From Sphaerosporella brunnea (Eukaryota; Ascomycota; Pezizomycetes; Pezizales; Pyronemataceae): a DNA stretch of 64,000 nt. Location of the stretch: positions 1-64,000 of the forward strand of contig VXIS01000020.1 of assembly GCA_008704415.1 (NCBI GenBank), in the 5' to 3' direction. Below the pieces are notes generated by a model. That model did not search any database. It was given only the letters and a program-made list of their open reading frames with translations, and was not told the origin of the DNA. Of the stretch, positions 46,966-58,033 are shown one piece after another (the stretch's first letter is position 1; every line of letters starts with the position of its first letter). Made by a program: the position numbers and the translations under genes.

Positions 46966-49900
46966 CGGGGGATAATCTTTATTCTTCTTCTTCTTCTTCT
47001 TCTGTTGTACGCTAATCGCGGGAAAAAAAATGTGTCCACCATTCTTGGTTTGCTTTCAACTTGTCTAAGGTTTTTATTATATCCGCGCCATTCTTCCTCG
47101 TAGCAGCCCGGCCTTCGTCGGATCAGCACTTGATGTGTTTCTGTCTCCTTGTGGTACGTTGCATGTGGCCATCCCTCAAACTGGCCCTCACTCCTCATTG
47201 AGGTGGTAGGAATAACGAGTGACTACTCATAAGGTCGTTCACTGTTCAGCCGTCATGTGCAGTCCACTGGGGCCATCGTCCACTGTAGAAATGAGGGCGA
47301 TTATTATATCAAGCAGGTGCCATGTTTGAGTAATTGAGGACGTGGTCCGGGACGAAGCTAGTGTCCACGGGAGGAGGAAGACGAAGGAAGCTCCTGCAAG
47401 GAGTGTTCTTTCAAAGGGTTGGAAGTGAAGAGATATCATCAGGATGGTTGGTTCAAACCCCCGTATTCCCACTTCATTAAAAACATCTGTATGGCTTGGT
47501 TGGTAGAGCTGTGTGCGGTACTCCTTCACGACCGGTGAAACTCCTGCCAGGGTTCCACCCCTCGCACCCGATCTTTGATTTGGAACGGAAGGTTTTGCTG
47601 CAGCTTTCGTTCTTTTCTGTCTCATTATCTGAAAATAATCCCCTCGCTTCTGAGCGGATAGTCACACGGCAAGATACTTTCGTGTTGTGTTGAGGCTGTC
47701 ATCCACCCCAGTATAAAACTTACTGGAGCGGGGTCATGACCGCACTCCGAGTGGCCGCCACCTACTCAGCAACTACACCATCAGGCTCTACACATATTCC
47801 ACTCGTATCTTCAGGTTAGGGAAGGGTTTTCCACGGCTCAGCGCAGTCGCTGCTATTACTACAGGAACAGAAGATGAAGAAAAAAAGGCCGCGGACATAT
47901 TTTGTCAAACTGACACTCTAGTTGGTCTTTAAAACGGTTTTTGGGAAGGAATATGACTGCTTTCGGCTGGCTGGCAGGTAAATAGAAGAATCCTTTTGAT
48001 TTCCAAATTGTAGATCGAGTGAGTTCTAGTGAAGCCTCTTATGGCTTTGGTGCACTGTCTAAAGTTCTTTTGGACCTACTTTCCTATCAGGTTTCTAGAT
48101 CACACCCGCTACACAACAAAAGTTATTCGAGCAACCAAAGCCACCGCTCTAGTTCGACTCGAGATATCTATACGCATCAAGGTCCGTAACATTACTTCGA
48201 TATACCTATGTACATGATAAAGTAGCAAACAAGCAAAAGAAGGCAGCGTAAGTTCCATTTAATCATTTCCCAAGATTAATATTGGCGTTAGCATTTCTAG
48301 TCAGCTCCAAGCTCACGGATATGAGTACAACAGGCACAGGTATCATCAACGAGCGCAACCACGAACTTCCCTTCCACTTCAACCTCCAACACATTCTCAA
48401 CCTTCCGGTGACAACCCACAGTTTACGCCAAGTTCTCCATCGGGGCAGCGCTTGCGTCTGCATCAGCCGTTGCAGGAATTGCAGCTCTTGTAGCTTTCCC
48501 CCGCCACGTTCACGTTCTACGCCAGCAGCAAGCGTCTGAGCGGATACAGAGGTTTTCGGTGGGGCCCCGGTGTCAACCTTCCCCAACACCTACGCCCAGA
48601 GCTTCGAGTGCTCATTGCAGAGATGGATTATTGAGAATGAAAGCGTACTGTGTGTGTTTTCTGCTGCGTTTTGTAGGCGTTTGTTTGGCAGTGTGAAGAG
48701 CGCTGTTGGAAGCTTGATATCTGTAGCGGTACTTGGTTATAAGCAATGTCAAGACAGCGAAAGCTGCCACGGTCGAACCCATTGGAAGGCCGTAAAAGCT
48801 CCCGTTGTAAAAATCCTCCGAAACCTCTGTTCAGTCGAGTATTAGTATCTTAAGAAGCAAGGGTGGTACCGTTATTATTCTCAACAGCCGAGGTCTATTA
48901 GCCAACAAGTAACTCAGAACCGGCCAGCTATCACCTTTCGGATCTTGTGCACGGATTTGAGGCCTACAGTGCAATCGCTGCTTCTGGCACCGCGATGGAG
49001 AGAGAGGGGGGATACTTGGCAAGTAGCCATGCCTGCTGCTCGAACTCAGACAACAGGAGACAAATGCTCTAAGCAGAAGACAAAAGATTCTGAGAAAGAG
49101 AGCGGCCGAAATCGGTCTTCCCACAATACGATGTGTTGATTACCGATCCTGAGGGCCTCACTGTTCCACGGAGAAAGCCGTCATCAAATGGCTGGCCGTG
49201 GCCGCCTCCAGATCGCAATTCCAGCCGACGACCAAAGTCAAACAACTATCCCCCGGTACTCAGGTTTGGCCTCCCGCTTCTGGAACTGCGTGTGTATGTA
49301 TGTGTGTGTGTAACCAAGTTTATTGTCCGCATGCAACCTATGTGGATTATGGCAGACCCCCGTCCAAATCCTGTCCGCCGCCTTATTGATATCATCTCAT
49401 GCGTCAACTGCGGCCACCCGCTTCCCCCGCCCCTCCTCCTGGCTGTAATGTGGTGAAGAAGAGTAGTAGGATAGCAAAGCATGCGATTGGTCATTTACTG
49501 TCAGACATCCCTAGCAGAGGCTCTTGGGACGGATCATGCCAGCCCCAAAGGGGACTCAAGGGCAATTTTTGAAGTCCCCCATTATTCTCACCGTAGACTC
49601 TGTGACTACGGCAGTGCTGCTCAGGAAGCCAAGGCACAGCTTTTCGAGAATGGAATCAAATTTGAGCGTTGAAGGCTTGCTGTTTGCTCTCGCTAGTGGT
49701 ATGTAGTTGCAATTGCAGACGGACCGGGGTTAGAAGCGATGTGGCAAAGATCTCCTGCCTAGCTGATAGACGGCGCTGGTGACATAGCTGTGGACGCAGC
49801 CTGTTGTTTATAGTGTGGACTGGGTGGAGGTTGGCCGAGAAGTTCGGTGGCCCCTGCTTAGCCGTAGGCTGGGTTTGCACCGCTTTGAAGGCTGCGGTCT

Positions 49901-51666
49901 GGTCAATGGGATCAGGAATAAGAGATCTGGGTTTTGCAGTTGAGCTTGGTAGTGGACATGAAATTGCAGGCTTGCAATGCTGGAATGTATAGTAAATCTT
50001 GCCTTTAGGATTTTCTCGCAGACAAGTCTGTTTTTCCTTTAAAATTCCTTTGAGGCTGGAAGGAAAGCACAAGAACCGAGTGAGTTCCAGTGAAGCACTC
50101 TGCAGGTGTTCTACCTATCTGCCCAAGCGAGCATCGTCTCATCACTTCAAGTCGGTTTCTTATTGACCTCTCAACTCTTCCGACAAAAAATAGTTTTGTC
50201 ATTTGGACTGGGTTCGCACTATCATATCAAACTAGAAAGGACAATGTACGATGACCTTTAAAGTTTTAACAGGTTGTCTGCATACATATCGAAAGCGGAT
50301 TCAAAGAAGGTAACAAGTTCTTGCTACCTAGTTAAAGTTGAACTGAACTGACGATAGCTTCAAGACTTGTTACGGTCTCCCGACAACCGTTTTTCAAGTC
50401 CCACAATGAAATTTGTGATATCTGTTTGAGGTGGCACCAGTCCACAGAGCCTATACCTCTGCCAGCCAATACTCAGGCTTTAAAAATTCCTCCCAGCAAG
50501 GTCCTCACGACCCCATCACCAACGAACAGGTAGTAGTTCCTTGACCACTGCAAGCGCATCAACAAGACAATTAACAACTAGCAAAGCTAGTAACACTCTC
50601 AATGCTGTGACGGACTTCGCAATCCTGCTTTAAAAGGACCTGGTATCGATATACTACGCAAGTTCAACCCGCTGGTATACGGAACCGACACCTGCACTTT
50701 ACCAACTTGGTGTTGAAAGAGATGATGCCATCGTTTGAGTGTGCCAGTTGATCAAGATCGTCTGGTAGTAATAGGTACCCCCATAACTGCGGGAAGGGGT
50801 GTTAGCTAAGAGGAGAGTACCGAGGGTGGTTTATTGATGGGATTGGGGTCGGCTCAATGTGTATGATTTCGTTGGGCTTAGTTATCTGTGTTCTAGTGAT
50901 GGTGGAATTTGGTCAACTTTGTAGAGTTATCGTTGACGCTGTAAGTGCGCTGCAGGCATTGAGGATATATTTTGTAAAGATACAGCCCGAAAGTGACCGC
51001 AGACAACAAAACAAAGCTTTCGAGCGGGGGTATTGGATATACACAACCTGGCGCAATACCACCACCACTACCACTACCAGCGCGTTCCTGAATAGGTGGA
51101 CGAGGAGCGAGTGTTTTGTCCGAGGTACCTTGACCACGGTTTTTTTTGGATTGGAAGTGTCATATTTTTCAACAGAAGCACTCGTCCGGTGCCCATATCT
51201 TTGTTCAGGAAACACCCCCAAAGTGTCAGTAACAGACATACGAACACCCTCCTCCCTAGTGACAGGTGACGTACTATCCTGAAAGCTCGCTATAGTAATG
51301 CGAAGAAAAAGGCGAATTGCAGTTTCAGAGGGCGTTGCCATTCTCTTATACATGACCATTGTCCCAAAATCCCCCAGACGGAAGCTCTCGACTGGCAACT
51401 GCAGGCCTGACAGATTGCTCTGGTTTTATTCCTTCCGAGAGTGAAGTGTTTGTTCGAACGTTCTTTCCTGCAGGCAAGATATATATAGCCCGACCACGTC
51501 CAATCAACTGGCCAGTTTCTTCGACTCGCTGGATTTATCACAACCTACTGGAGAACGGCAGCGCACGTTGACTCACCATAGTCTCCAAATCCTTTTTATT
51601 CCAACCCAATGTTTACTTGTCTCTCAGGGTGCCTAGCGTAGTGGATGCAAGCAAACAAGAGCTCTA
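46966..51666. other. Gene-poor repeat-island DNA
   Basis: No supported gene across 4.7 kb. A CTT run lies at 46980-47000. Frames of 100-160 codons (50857-51282 plus, 50913-51398 minus, 48263-48589 minus) overlap on both strands and lack domains; some may be relics. A tRNA-like patch is described separately. Confidence 0.4.
47450..47575 (+). repeat. tRNA-like pol III box remnants (possible SINE fragment)
   Basis: GGTTCAAACCC at about 47451-47461 fits a B box. TGGTTGGTAGAGC at about 47496-47508 fits an A box, and is followed some 45 bp later by GGGTTCCACCC, a damaged B box, with a small TTCAC/GTGAA stem between. No full cloverleaf can be drawn, so this is not called as a tRNA gene. Confidence 0.35.
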
Positions 51667-52220
51667 CCGTATTTTTCCGGTACGATGGGAATTGCCACCG
51701 CCGAAGTTAATCTTTTCTAAGTAGCAAACGTACTATGTATGGAAACATGACGCACTAAGGAGGCGACAATGGCTGGGCGCGTAGCAGAGCGGCGACCGAC
51801 AATTTTTCTATCGGGGTTCGAACGTTCGCGGTCAAGCAGAGTGCGCAGTACAACCGGCATTTGATTGTCACCATTCTGGCTCCACTCAGCAACGGAAAAT
51901 CGCCGCGGTCCTGGTCGCACATCTGGCTTCATAATTGCAGGGGATTCGGTATGACGAGCCGTAGGGTTGAGGACAAGAGAATGGGCTAAGTCACTGCGCC
52001 ATGTAGGCTTAGTGACTTTGCCACATGGCGCAGTGACTTAGCCAGTGACGTCGCCCATTCTCTTGCTCTCGAGTTGTGTCTCCGTCGTCTCCAGTGCCCG
52101 CCCCTCTTCGCCATCACATAAGGTTTGCCGGCTGCGTCATGTTTCCATACATAGTACGTTTGCTACTTAGAAAAGATTAACTTCGGTGGTGGCAATTCCC
52201 ATCGTACCGGAAAAATACGG
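51667..52220. mobile_element. MITE B (TA target site, 86-bp inverted repeats, nested element inside)
   Basis: 554-bp element with ends CCGTATTTTTCCGGTACGAT; the 86-bp arms 51667-51752 and 52135-52220 match as inverted repeats with one mismatch that I can see. TA flanks at 51665-51666 and 52221-52222. Within it, 51967-52073 is a diverged reverse-orientation copy of MITE C. No transposase frame. Confidence 0.92.
51967..52073 (-). mobile_element. Diverged MITE C copy nested in MITE B
   Basis: Read on the minus strand it runs CTCGAGAGCAAGAGAATGGG and then the same core as MITE C (GTCACTGGCTAAGTCACTGC, then GCCATGTGGCAAAGT). It is itself a near-palindrome, with arms around GCGCCATGT / ACATGGCGC. 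The outer CCGTAAAA ends of MITE C are not retained. Confidence 0.8.
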
Positions 52221-52324
52221 TAGACATGCAACGTTGTAAAAACCCAAGTAGCATTCCGGCAGCCGAACAACTCTTATATCGAAGCTTGATTAAGCTTTGT
52301 GCTTGCACAATACAAAGCCAAGTA

Positions 52325-52450
52325 CCGTAAAAACTCGAGAGTAAGGGAATGGGCTACGTCACTGGCTAAGTTACTGCGCCATGTGGCAAAGTTACTAAGC
52401 CTACATGGCGAAGTGACTTAGCTCATTCCCTTACTCTCGAGCTTTTACGG
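52325..52450. mobile_element. MITE C (TA target site, ~31-bp inverted repeats)
   Basis: 126-bp element, TA flanks at 52323-52324 and 52451-52452. Ends CCGTAAAAACTCGAGAGTAA and continues to GGGAATGGGCT; the right arm mirrors it with two mismatches. The core holds CATGTGGCAAAGTTACTAAG and the mirrored CATGGCGAAGTGACTTAG, so the whole element could fold into one hairpin. Confidence 0.92.
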
Positions 52451-52452
52451 TA

Positions 52453-53182
52453 ACAGACCAAAGCTTGATGTCGGATAAGGGGGACCACAATTGAATCCTC
52501 AAAATATATAGCCAAAAATAAGCAGTGAGTGACGCACTGTGATACCACCCAACTGTGAATCGGATTCTTAGAGTTCCAACATGCCGAATCTTACCGATGA
52601 TACAATTTCAAAACTCAGCTTCACGGCCGCTCGCCGCACCAGCAAGTATGGGTCCCAGCTACAGGTGAGTGGGTATCCGGAGTCCGGACCGTGCCAAATC
52701 AGGGAACAGCGAAGGGAAGGGCTGAGACCCGAACTACTTCACCACGGGGGCTTGAAACCGCAGCCCATGGTTGATCAAGTCAAACAGCAAGCAATTCGCC
52801 AATAGAGTACGAGTACAACCAGCACGCCAATCACCGCTCACACCGAGAGAAGATAGAGAAAGAGCTGTTTTTGAATACCCGAACCAAACCCATTGAGAAA
52901 CAAAAAAAGAGAACCCCATGAACAAAAGAAAAGGAAAAAGGATAGATGGAATAAAAAGAACGTTCGGTAGTAGTAGTTATTTGCATTCCATTTTATGAAT
53001 CAAGATTCATTTTTTGATCAATCATCATCGACAAAACAAGCTAAGTAAGCAGGCAGGTGCCAAGGTAGTGAAGTGTCGTTTAGTACAGTAGAGGCCGGAA
53101 AAGGAAAAAAGGCACGACAAAACACACGAGAAACTGCTGCCGGTAAAAGCCGTATGTCATGCGAGAGGTCTTGGTGCTTCCT
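52453..53182. other. Intergenic region downstream of STM1-like gene
   Basis: No gene. From about 52840 the sequence becomes A-rich on the + strand and is probably the 3' UTR of the minus-strand gene. Confidence 0.4.
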
Positions 53183-54486
53183 TTACGCGCCAAGGGCGGG
53201 GAAGGAGCTGGCATCGTTGACGTTGACAGGGACGTTCTGTCTGCCGCCACGGTGTCCGCTGCGGTCGCCACGGTCGCCACGATCGCCACGGTCGCCACGG
53301 TCGCCACGGTCGCCGCGGTCGCCGCGGGGAGCGCTCCGGTCACCACGAGGGCCACCGCGGTCGCCGCGTCCACCACGTCCACCACGTCCACCCCGGCGCT
53401 CGCCCCGAGGGTCAACGAAGCGAGGCTCAATATCGATCACCTGCTTCTGCTTGCGCTCACGGTTGCGAGTCTTCTCCTTGGACTCGCCGATGAAGTAGTC
53501 GCCGTCCTCGTGGCTCTTGTCAAGAGCCTTAGCGTTGGCCCACTTCTTATCCTCGCGGGTTCCCTCGTTGGGGCGGCGAATGTCGGTGGGAGCACCGAGG
53601 TTGGCCTTCTTGGCGGCAAGCTCCGCAAGATACTCATCGTAGGTCTTGGTCTTGTCCTCCTCCTCGACAGGGGCAGCCTCGCCCTCGGCAACCTCAGCGG
53701 GAGCCTCACCTTCACCAGCAGCCTCCTTCTGAGCGAGCTCCTGGCCGGCAAGTTCGTCGCTCCACTCGCTCTCGCCCTTGTTGCCACCCCAGCTCTGGGC
53801 AGCCTGCTTCTCGGTCTCGCTGTTGCAAGTGGTTAGATTGTATCTGTGGTGACGTCATTTGGAGGAGGGGTATCCTACGCGATGCCAGTTCCGCTGTGGC
53901 GATCGAAGTCGCGGCCACGGCCTCCACGGCCTCCACGTCCGCGTCCGGCGCCGCGGCGAGGGTAGGAGCCCTCGGCGTCGGGAGTGCCCTTGTTGCGGTT
54001 GCTGTCACGACCAGCTTCACTGTCACGGAAAGCTGCGAAGCGGTCAGAAACGTCGCACAAATAGACCACAAATTACGGCTGCTTACCACCCTCGTTGCCG
54101 GTGTGGCGTCCCCGGTTCGATCTACCGTTGCCACGGGGAGCAGAAGAGACAGGCTTCTCCTCCTGCTTCTTGGTGGTGGGGACGTTCTTCACGACCTGGC
54201 GGGGAGCCTTGGACGGCTGTTCATCCTCTGGGGGGTCATTTCCTGCCCGTCGCGAATTGAGTTAGCGAGTTTGTTGCAGCGTGAAATTGCCGATTTCGAT
54301 GTTTCCGATCCGGAGGGAGAGACTTCGGGGAATTGTGAGATGGACATACCCAGCAGCTCGTAGAGGTTCTGCAGCGACAAAAATCAGCACAAAGTTTTCA
54401 TCGACAACACCCCGCAGCGATGGAGGCAAGAAACGGATTGGACGGCGAGAGTGGCGACAAACCTTGGAGGCGACAGACACAGACAT
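53183..54486 (-). CDS. STM1: Stm1/SERBP1-family ribosome-associated RGG protein
   Basis: Stm1 clamps 80S ribosomes in starvation and binds RNA and G-quadruplexes; SERBP1 (HABP4_PAI-RBP1 family) is the animal counterpart. Five exons on the minus strand: 54486-54463, 54368-54350, 54242-54087, 54032-53879, 53819-53183; 329 residues. N-terminus MSVSVASKNLYELLGND is the family signature, rebuilt only by splicing a 19-nt microexon (54350-54368). Then come APRGNGRSNRGRHTGNEGG, AFRDSEAGRDSNRNKGTPDA, an RGRGGRGGRGRD patch, WGGNKGESEWSDEL, and the central KTYDEYLAELAAKKANLG and RRPNEGTREDKKW. The C-terminal RGG/GDR tail is made of a 9-bp DNA repeat and ends SSFPALGA. All junctions are GT-AG. Confidence 0.93.
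53266..53330 (-). repeat. In-frame 9-bp coding repeat (Arg-Gly-Asp units)
   Basis: Roughly seven copies of a GGCGACCGT-type unit within the STM1-like tail, giving successive RGD tripeptides. The repeat length is a multiple of three, so copy-number change keeps the frame. Confidence 0.85.
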
Positions 54487-55911
54487 GATGCCTGTTTCTC
54501 CTGGTACTGCCTTTCGAAGTCCGGGGGGCGGTAAAGGGAGTTGGTTTGGTTGAGGGAGTCGACGTGGAACAGCAGCGGCGACCGAAGAGTTTGTGGATCC
54601 CTTGAGAATGGGGGGGGGGGGGGGGTCGATTTGATGTGACTAGTTTGGTGGGTGGGAGGGGACGAAACACCACTTTTCCAAGTCGTGGAGGGGAATGCGG
54701 CGCTCTGGTTGGCTGGATTTTCGCGCGGTGTTGCCGGGTAATAGGAACAATGTTTGGCGGGCTGTGGGCTAGGGAGACTGCTGAGTTGGTAGGGTTAGGG
54801 CAGCAGCAGCAGACGGTGGCAGTTATGTTGGTGAGCGACTCAAACAGCGGGGTCCATCCTCGTGCCGGAATTCGCCATGTCGGTTACCCGAAACACCTGA
54901 CCAGTTAAGAACTGCCGATCGAAACAAACGGGTTTCACGGCAGTGATTCGGAAAGCGTTTTCTGCTCGCAAACGGCCAGGAGGGACTCGGTGATCCGCAA
55001 GTCCTATTATTTGTCACTTCTGTTTCTCGCTTGATATCGTGTTCAGCCTCCAACCCACAGAAGATGTCTGCGAATGATCCGTATTAATGTAGTTAAATAT
55101 AGCACTTTTCTCTGCTACATAGAGTAGAGTAGAGTACCTAGATGGGCTCATCAAAAGGAGGCCCTTACGAAGAAAACCATCCTAAATCGCAGAGCTAGGT
55201 ACTGTAAATAAATAACATTTATTTGTTTACTTATGACGGACGGCAATCTGGCTTACGTCCCAGCCCAGAGCATTCCTCGGTTTCTTCCTTTCACCTGACA
55301 GTTGATGACCTCGAGGCTCGAGCAGGAGCAGCGCTTGTTGTAGTGGACATCCAGCAGTGTTGCTCGTCTTTTGGGCTCCTTTTAAGAGGTTAACTTTGCG
55401 CAAAGAGAAGAAAACACACGAGGGCGGGAGCTTTTTGTTTTGATTATGCAGATAGACTTTCATTGCCGACTCTAGAGTAGAGTATGAAGTAGAGTATACA
55501 CATACTCATGCATTGCTGGTGTTGTTATTTTCCTGTTGCAAACTCAACTTGTGGCGCAACCCGGGTGAGTGTCGCAACATCAGTCGTCACTGCAAGCTTT
55601 CAGCAATCTCAATCGCTGACAACATAAATAAATCCCGAAAATTATGCTCACTACAGAGGTCTACTAATTATTTACATTGGGAAGAATTAAGAGTAAGAGC
55701 TGAGAGCTGCGACAGTGCAAAGGAAATAACTGTTGCGCGACCTGGTTAATGTCTCAGTAACCCGATTTCCTTCAACGGAAGTGTCGTGTCCAGAAAGCTA
55801 TTGAGCTTACCGGTCACCACTCCACTTTCTTACCCAAGTTCTATCCAGAATTTAACTGGATTGAGTGTTTCTGGGGCCATACCAAACGATATACACGGTG
55901 GAATTGTGGCT
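54487..55911. other. STM1-like promoter side and gene-free DNA
   Basis: The first few hundred bases are presumably the STM1-like promoter. A G run lies at 54610-54624, and AGAGT-type repeats lie near 55121-55137 and 55470-55497. No gene seen. Confidence 0.4.
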
Positions 55912-56335
55912 ATGACATCCACTCGCTCCGGTCCGGCCGCATTGAATTCGGTCGATCCCGGTCTTATCTGGAAGTACTGGAACAAGACACAACGAATCTT
56001 CAATGCCTACAGAGATGGGTTTCATTATGGCACTAAAGAATTCTCAGAGCATGCCTACAAGCAACACCGAGGTGTTTCCCTCAAGGTTGATCCCGAGGTT
56101 CCGGTTTGGCCTCGGCGATGGTATGACAGGTAGGCACACTTTGAAAATTATTGCGGGGCTTTGTTCACCACTAAATTCTAGTTCAAAAATACGCACGGAA
56201 AGAGCGCGAGTTGACGATTCTGGCAAATCAAAAATCGTGGTAATCGGACTTAAACTGGCGAAGTTGTTGACGATGGTGGTAGGGGGTGGGAGGCATGGCG
56301 CCTTTCTGAGGCATGCATTCGTTATTGGGAGCTAA
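55912..56335 (+). CDS. Small two-exon hypothetical protein or gene remnant
   Basis: From the ATG at 55912, exon 55912-56129 joins 56182-56335 through a clean 52-bp GTAGGC...TCTAG intron; frame is kept and gives 123 residues. The product has normal composition (SVDPGLIWKYWNKTQRIFNA, then VDPEVPVWPRRWYDSSKIRT, then SGKSKIVVIGLKLAKLL). The frame is also open upstream of the ATG for about 40 codons (SLPVTTPLSYPSSIQNLTGL), so the true gene may have been longer and lost its 5' part. I do not recognise the family. Confidence 0.4.
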
Positions 56336-57359
56336 AACTTGAAAGATTGCTGGGCTTGAATTGCATACTGTGAAACTGCTATCAAATTCTGTTTTTGTGG
56401 CCTGTCGAAAGGTTTCTCTCCTTGGGTCACTCATCATAGAATATCACTCGAGCCAAGCCTGTTGCATGTCACCAAATTCCTTATGTCTGGTCTCAATGTC
56501 GCCAACCATAGCAATTCTGAGGATTCTTGCTTGTAGCGAGGGTTCACGGAGTAGCTGCCTCTCAGTATCCTATACCCTATTGAAAACTAGATAGAAGTTG
56601 TGAGCTACACAACCGCAACGCCATACCTTATATCTACCAGAAATGCCGCCGCCGATTCCAAATGCGATATCCCCGTCAGAATACAGAAGGATAGTTCAAC
56701 ACTGAGCCCACAACCACCATAGATGCCGAGCGAGAGGGTTGCATGTGCGCTGACGGCGAGAAGGAGTCGTCCTGCCGAAGAGACCACATTCACCACTTCT
56801 GGAGCCCTGTTATCGCCGAGAAAGTGTTGTATCCCGAGTCTGTTGCCGAGGGGGAAGACCCCAGAGGAGCGCATATTTGTTGCTAGCGAGAGGGCGTTGT
56901 CTGCTGAGCCAGGAGACGATAGGAAGGGCCACTTCCGAGTCAGCAGTTGCTGAGAAGGGTTTGCAAGGGCGATAATTAGGCCCAAGGACTCTTTCTACGT
57001 GAACTGCAAGCAAATTAGCGGTCCTTCATTCGCTCATTCGCGGTCAAGAGAGTTACTTTTTGTTGATGAGTCTCTCAATTGGAGACATCGCTGCGCCATC
57101 TTATTTGAATTTGGGTTTTCCTCATCTTGTCCTTTCGTAGCCGGCGAAGGATAGATCGTTCCAAAACGACAACTCGGAATCAGAGCCGGTCAAACAGGAC
57201 CGCTCGCAGCTCCTATTTTTCACTAGATCACTCGGATACTGCCATAACCTCTTACCCCTGCAATTCTTTTGGTTACGATTTGTTGACACCCACGCGGCGC
57301 AAGGCTTGGGGTTTCTGGCTTTCCAAATCTTCGAAGGTTACGCTGTTGCCTTCAGTAGT
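56336..57359. other. Gene-poor stretch with one minus-strand frame
   Basis: The minus-strand frame 56605-56985 (GNRLGIQHFLGDNRAPEVVN ... GIYGGCGLSVELSFCIL) has non-random composition and may be part of an exon or a relic. No start context, partner exons or family identified. Confidence 0.35.
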
Positions 57360-57950
57360 GGTAATCAAGGTTGGCTTAAGAGTGTTGGCTGAAGTTTTTG
57401 GCGTGATTTGGGTCGCAGGCTGATCAAGGGTAATCAAGGTGGTTTGAAAAACTCGGAGTTGAAGATTTTAGAGCGAAATCCAACAGCCAATCCGAGAGCA
57501 GGATTCGGTTTTGCACTTTGAGGACCCCTCTGAACGACTGTTCAAACGTTGAGCGCGACTTGAGGTTCGGGGTTATGGTGGTTAAACACCCTGGTTTTTT
57601 GAATGGGATGGTCTGCAACCCGCCGTTAAACCCAAAAGAGCGAACAGAACTTCAACAGCCAATCGGAGAGCGGCTTGGCCTAGGCTACTGTTTTCAACTC
57701 CGTTTAAAATCCGCGTTTTCAAGCCACCTTGATTTACCCCCATTGGCCAGAAATTTAGCAAAAATGGCTTAGCTGCTGCGGCAAGGGTAGACTAACAACA
57801 TAAACAGGCTAAACACGATTCTCGAGATCCTTCAGCCAGCGTCAGCCTGGTCGTGCAAAACGGTCCCTCAAGGCTTCAGCCAGGACCTACGCTCTCATTG
57901 GCTACCTCTCACACTGCGCTAAGATCTTCTTAAACCAACCTTGGTTACCC
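57360..57950. mobile_element. Inverted-repeat element with nested inner inverted repeats
   Basis: The outer arms GGTAATCAAGGTTGGCTTAA at 57360 and its imperfect mirror at about 57927-57949 bound about 0.6 kb. A second related pair (GGGTAATCAAGGTGGTTTGA at 57428, mirrored at 57717-57739) lies inside. Two direct copies of CAACAGCCAATCCGAGAGC type occur at about 57480 and 57655. No coding capacity; a degenerate MITE or fused copies. Confidence 0.65.
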
Positions 57951-58033
57951 CTAGCATACTGGAAGGATGACTAAAGGACCAATTTTTTTTTGCATGGAAC
58001 ATGTTGCTCCAGGAGCATCTCTATTTGGATTAA

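Noticed and set aside
47496..47560. Functional tRNA gene
   Set aside because: The A box is good but the B box is damaged and the anticodon arm has no U33; kept only as a pol III-like remnant.
51771..51835. tRNA gene inside MITE B (TAGCAGAGCGG ... GGTTCGAAC)
   Set aside because: A-box and B-box-like words are present, but the T stem and acceptor stem do not pair, so no cloverleaf.
54784..54802. Telomere repeat (TAGGGTTAGGG)
   Set aside because: Only one and a half units; chance level.
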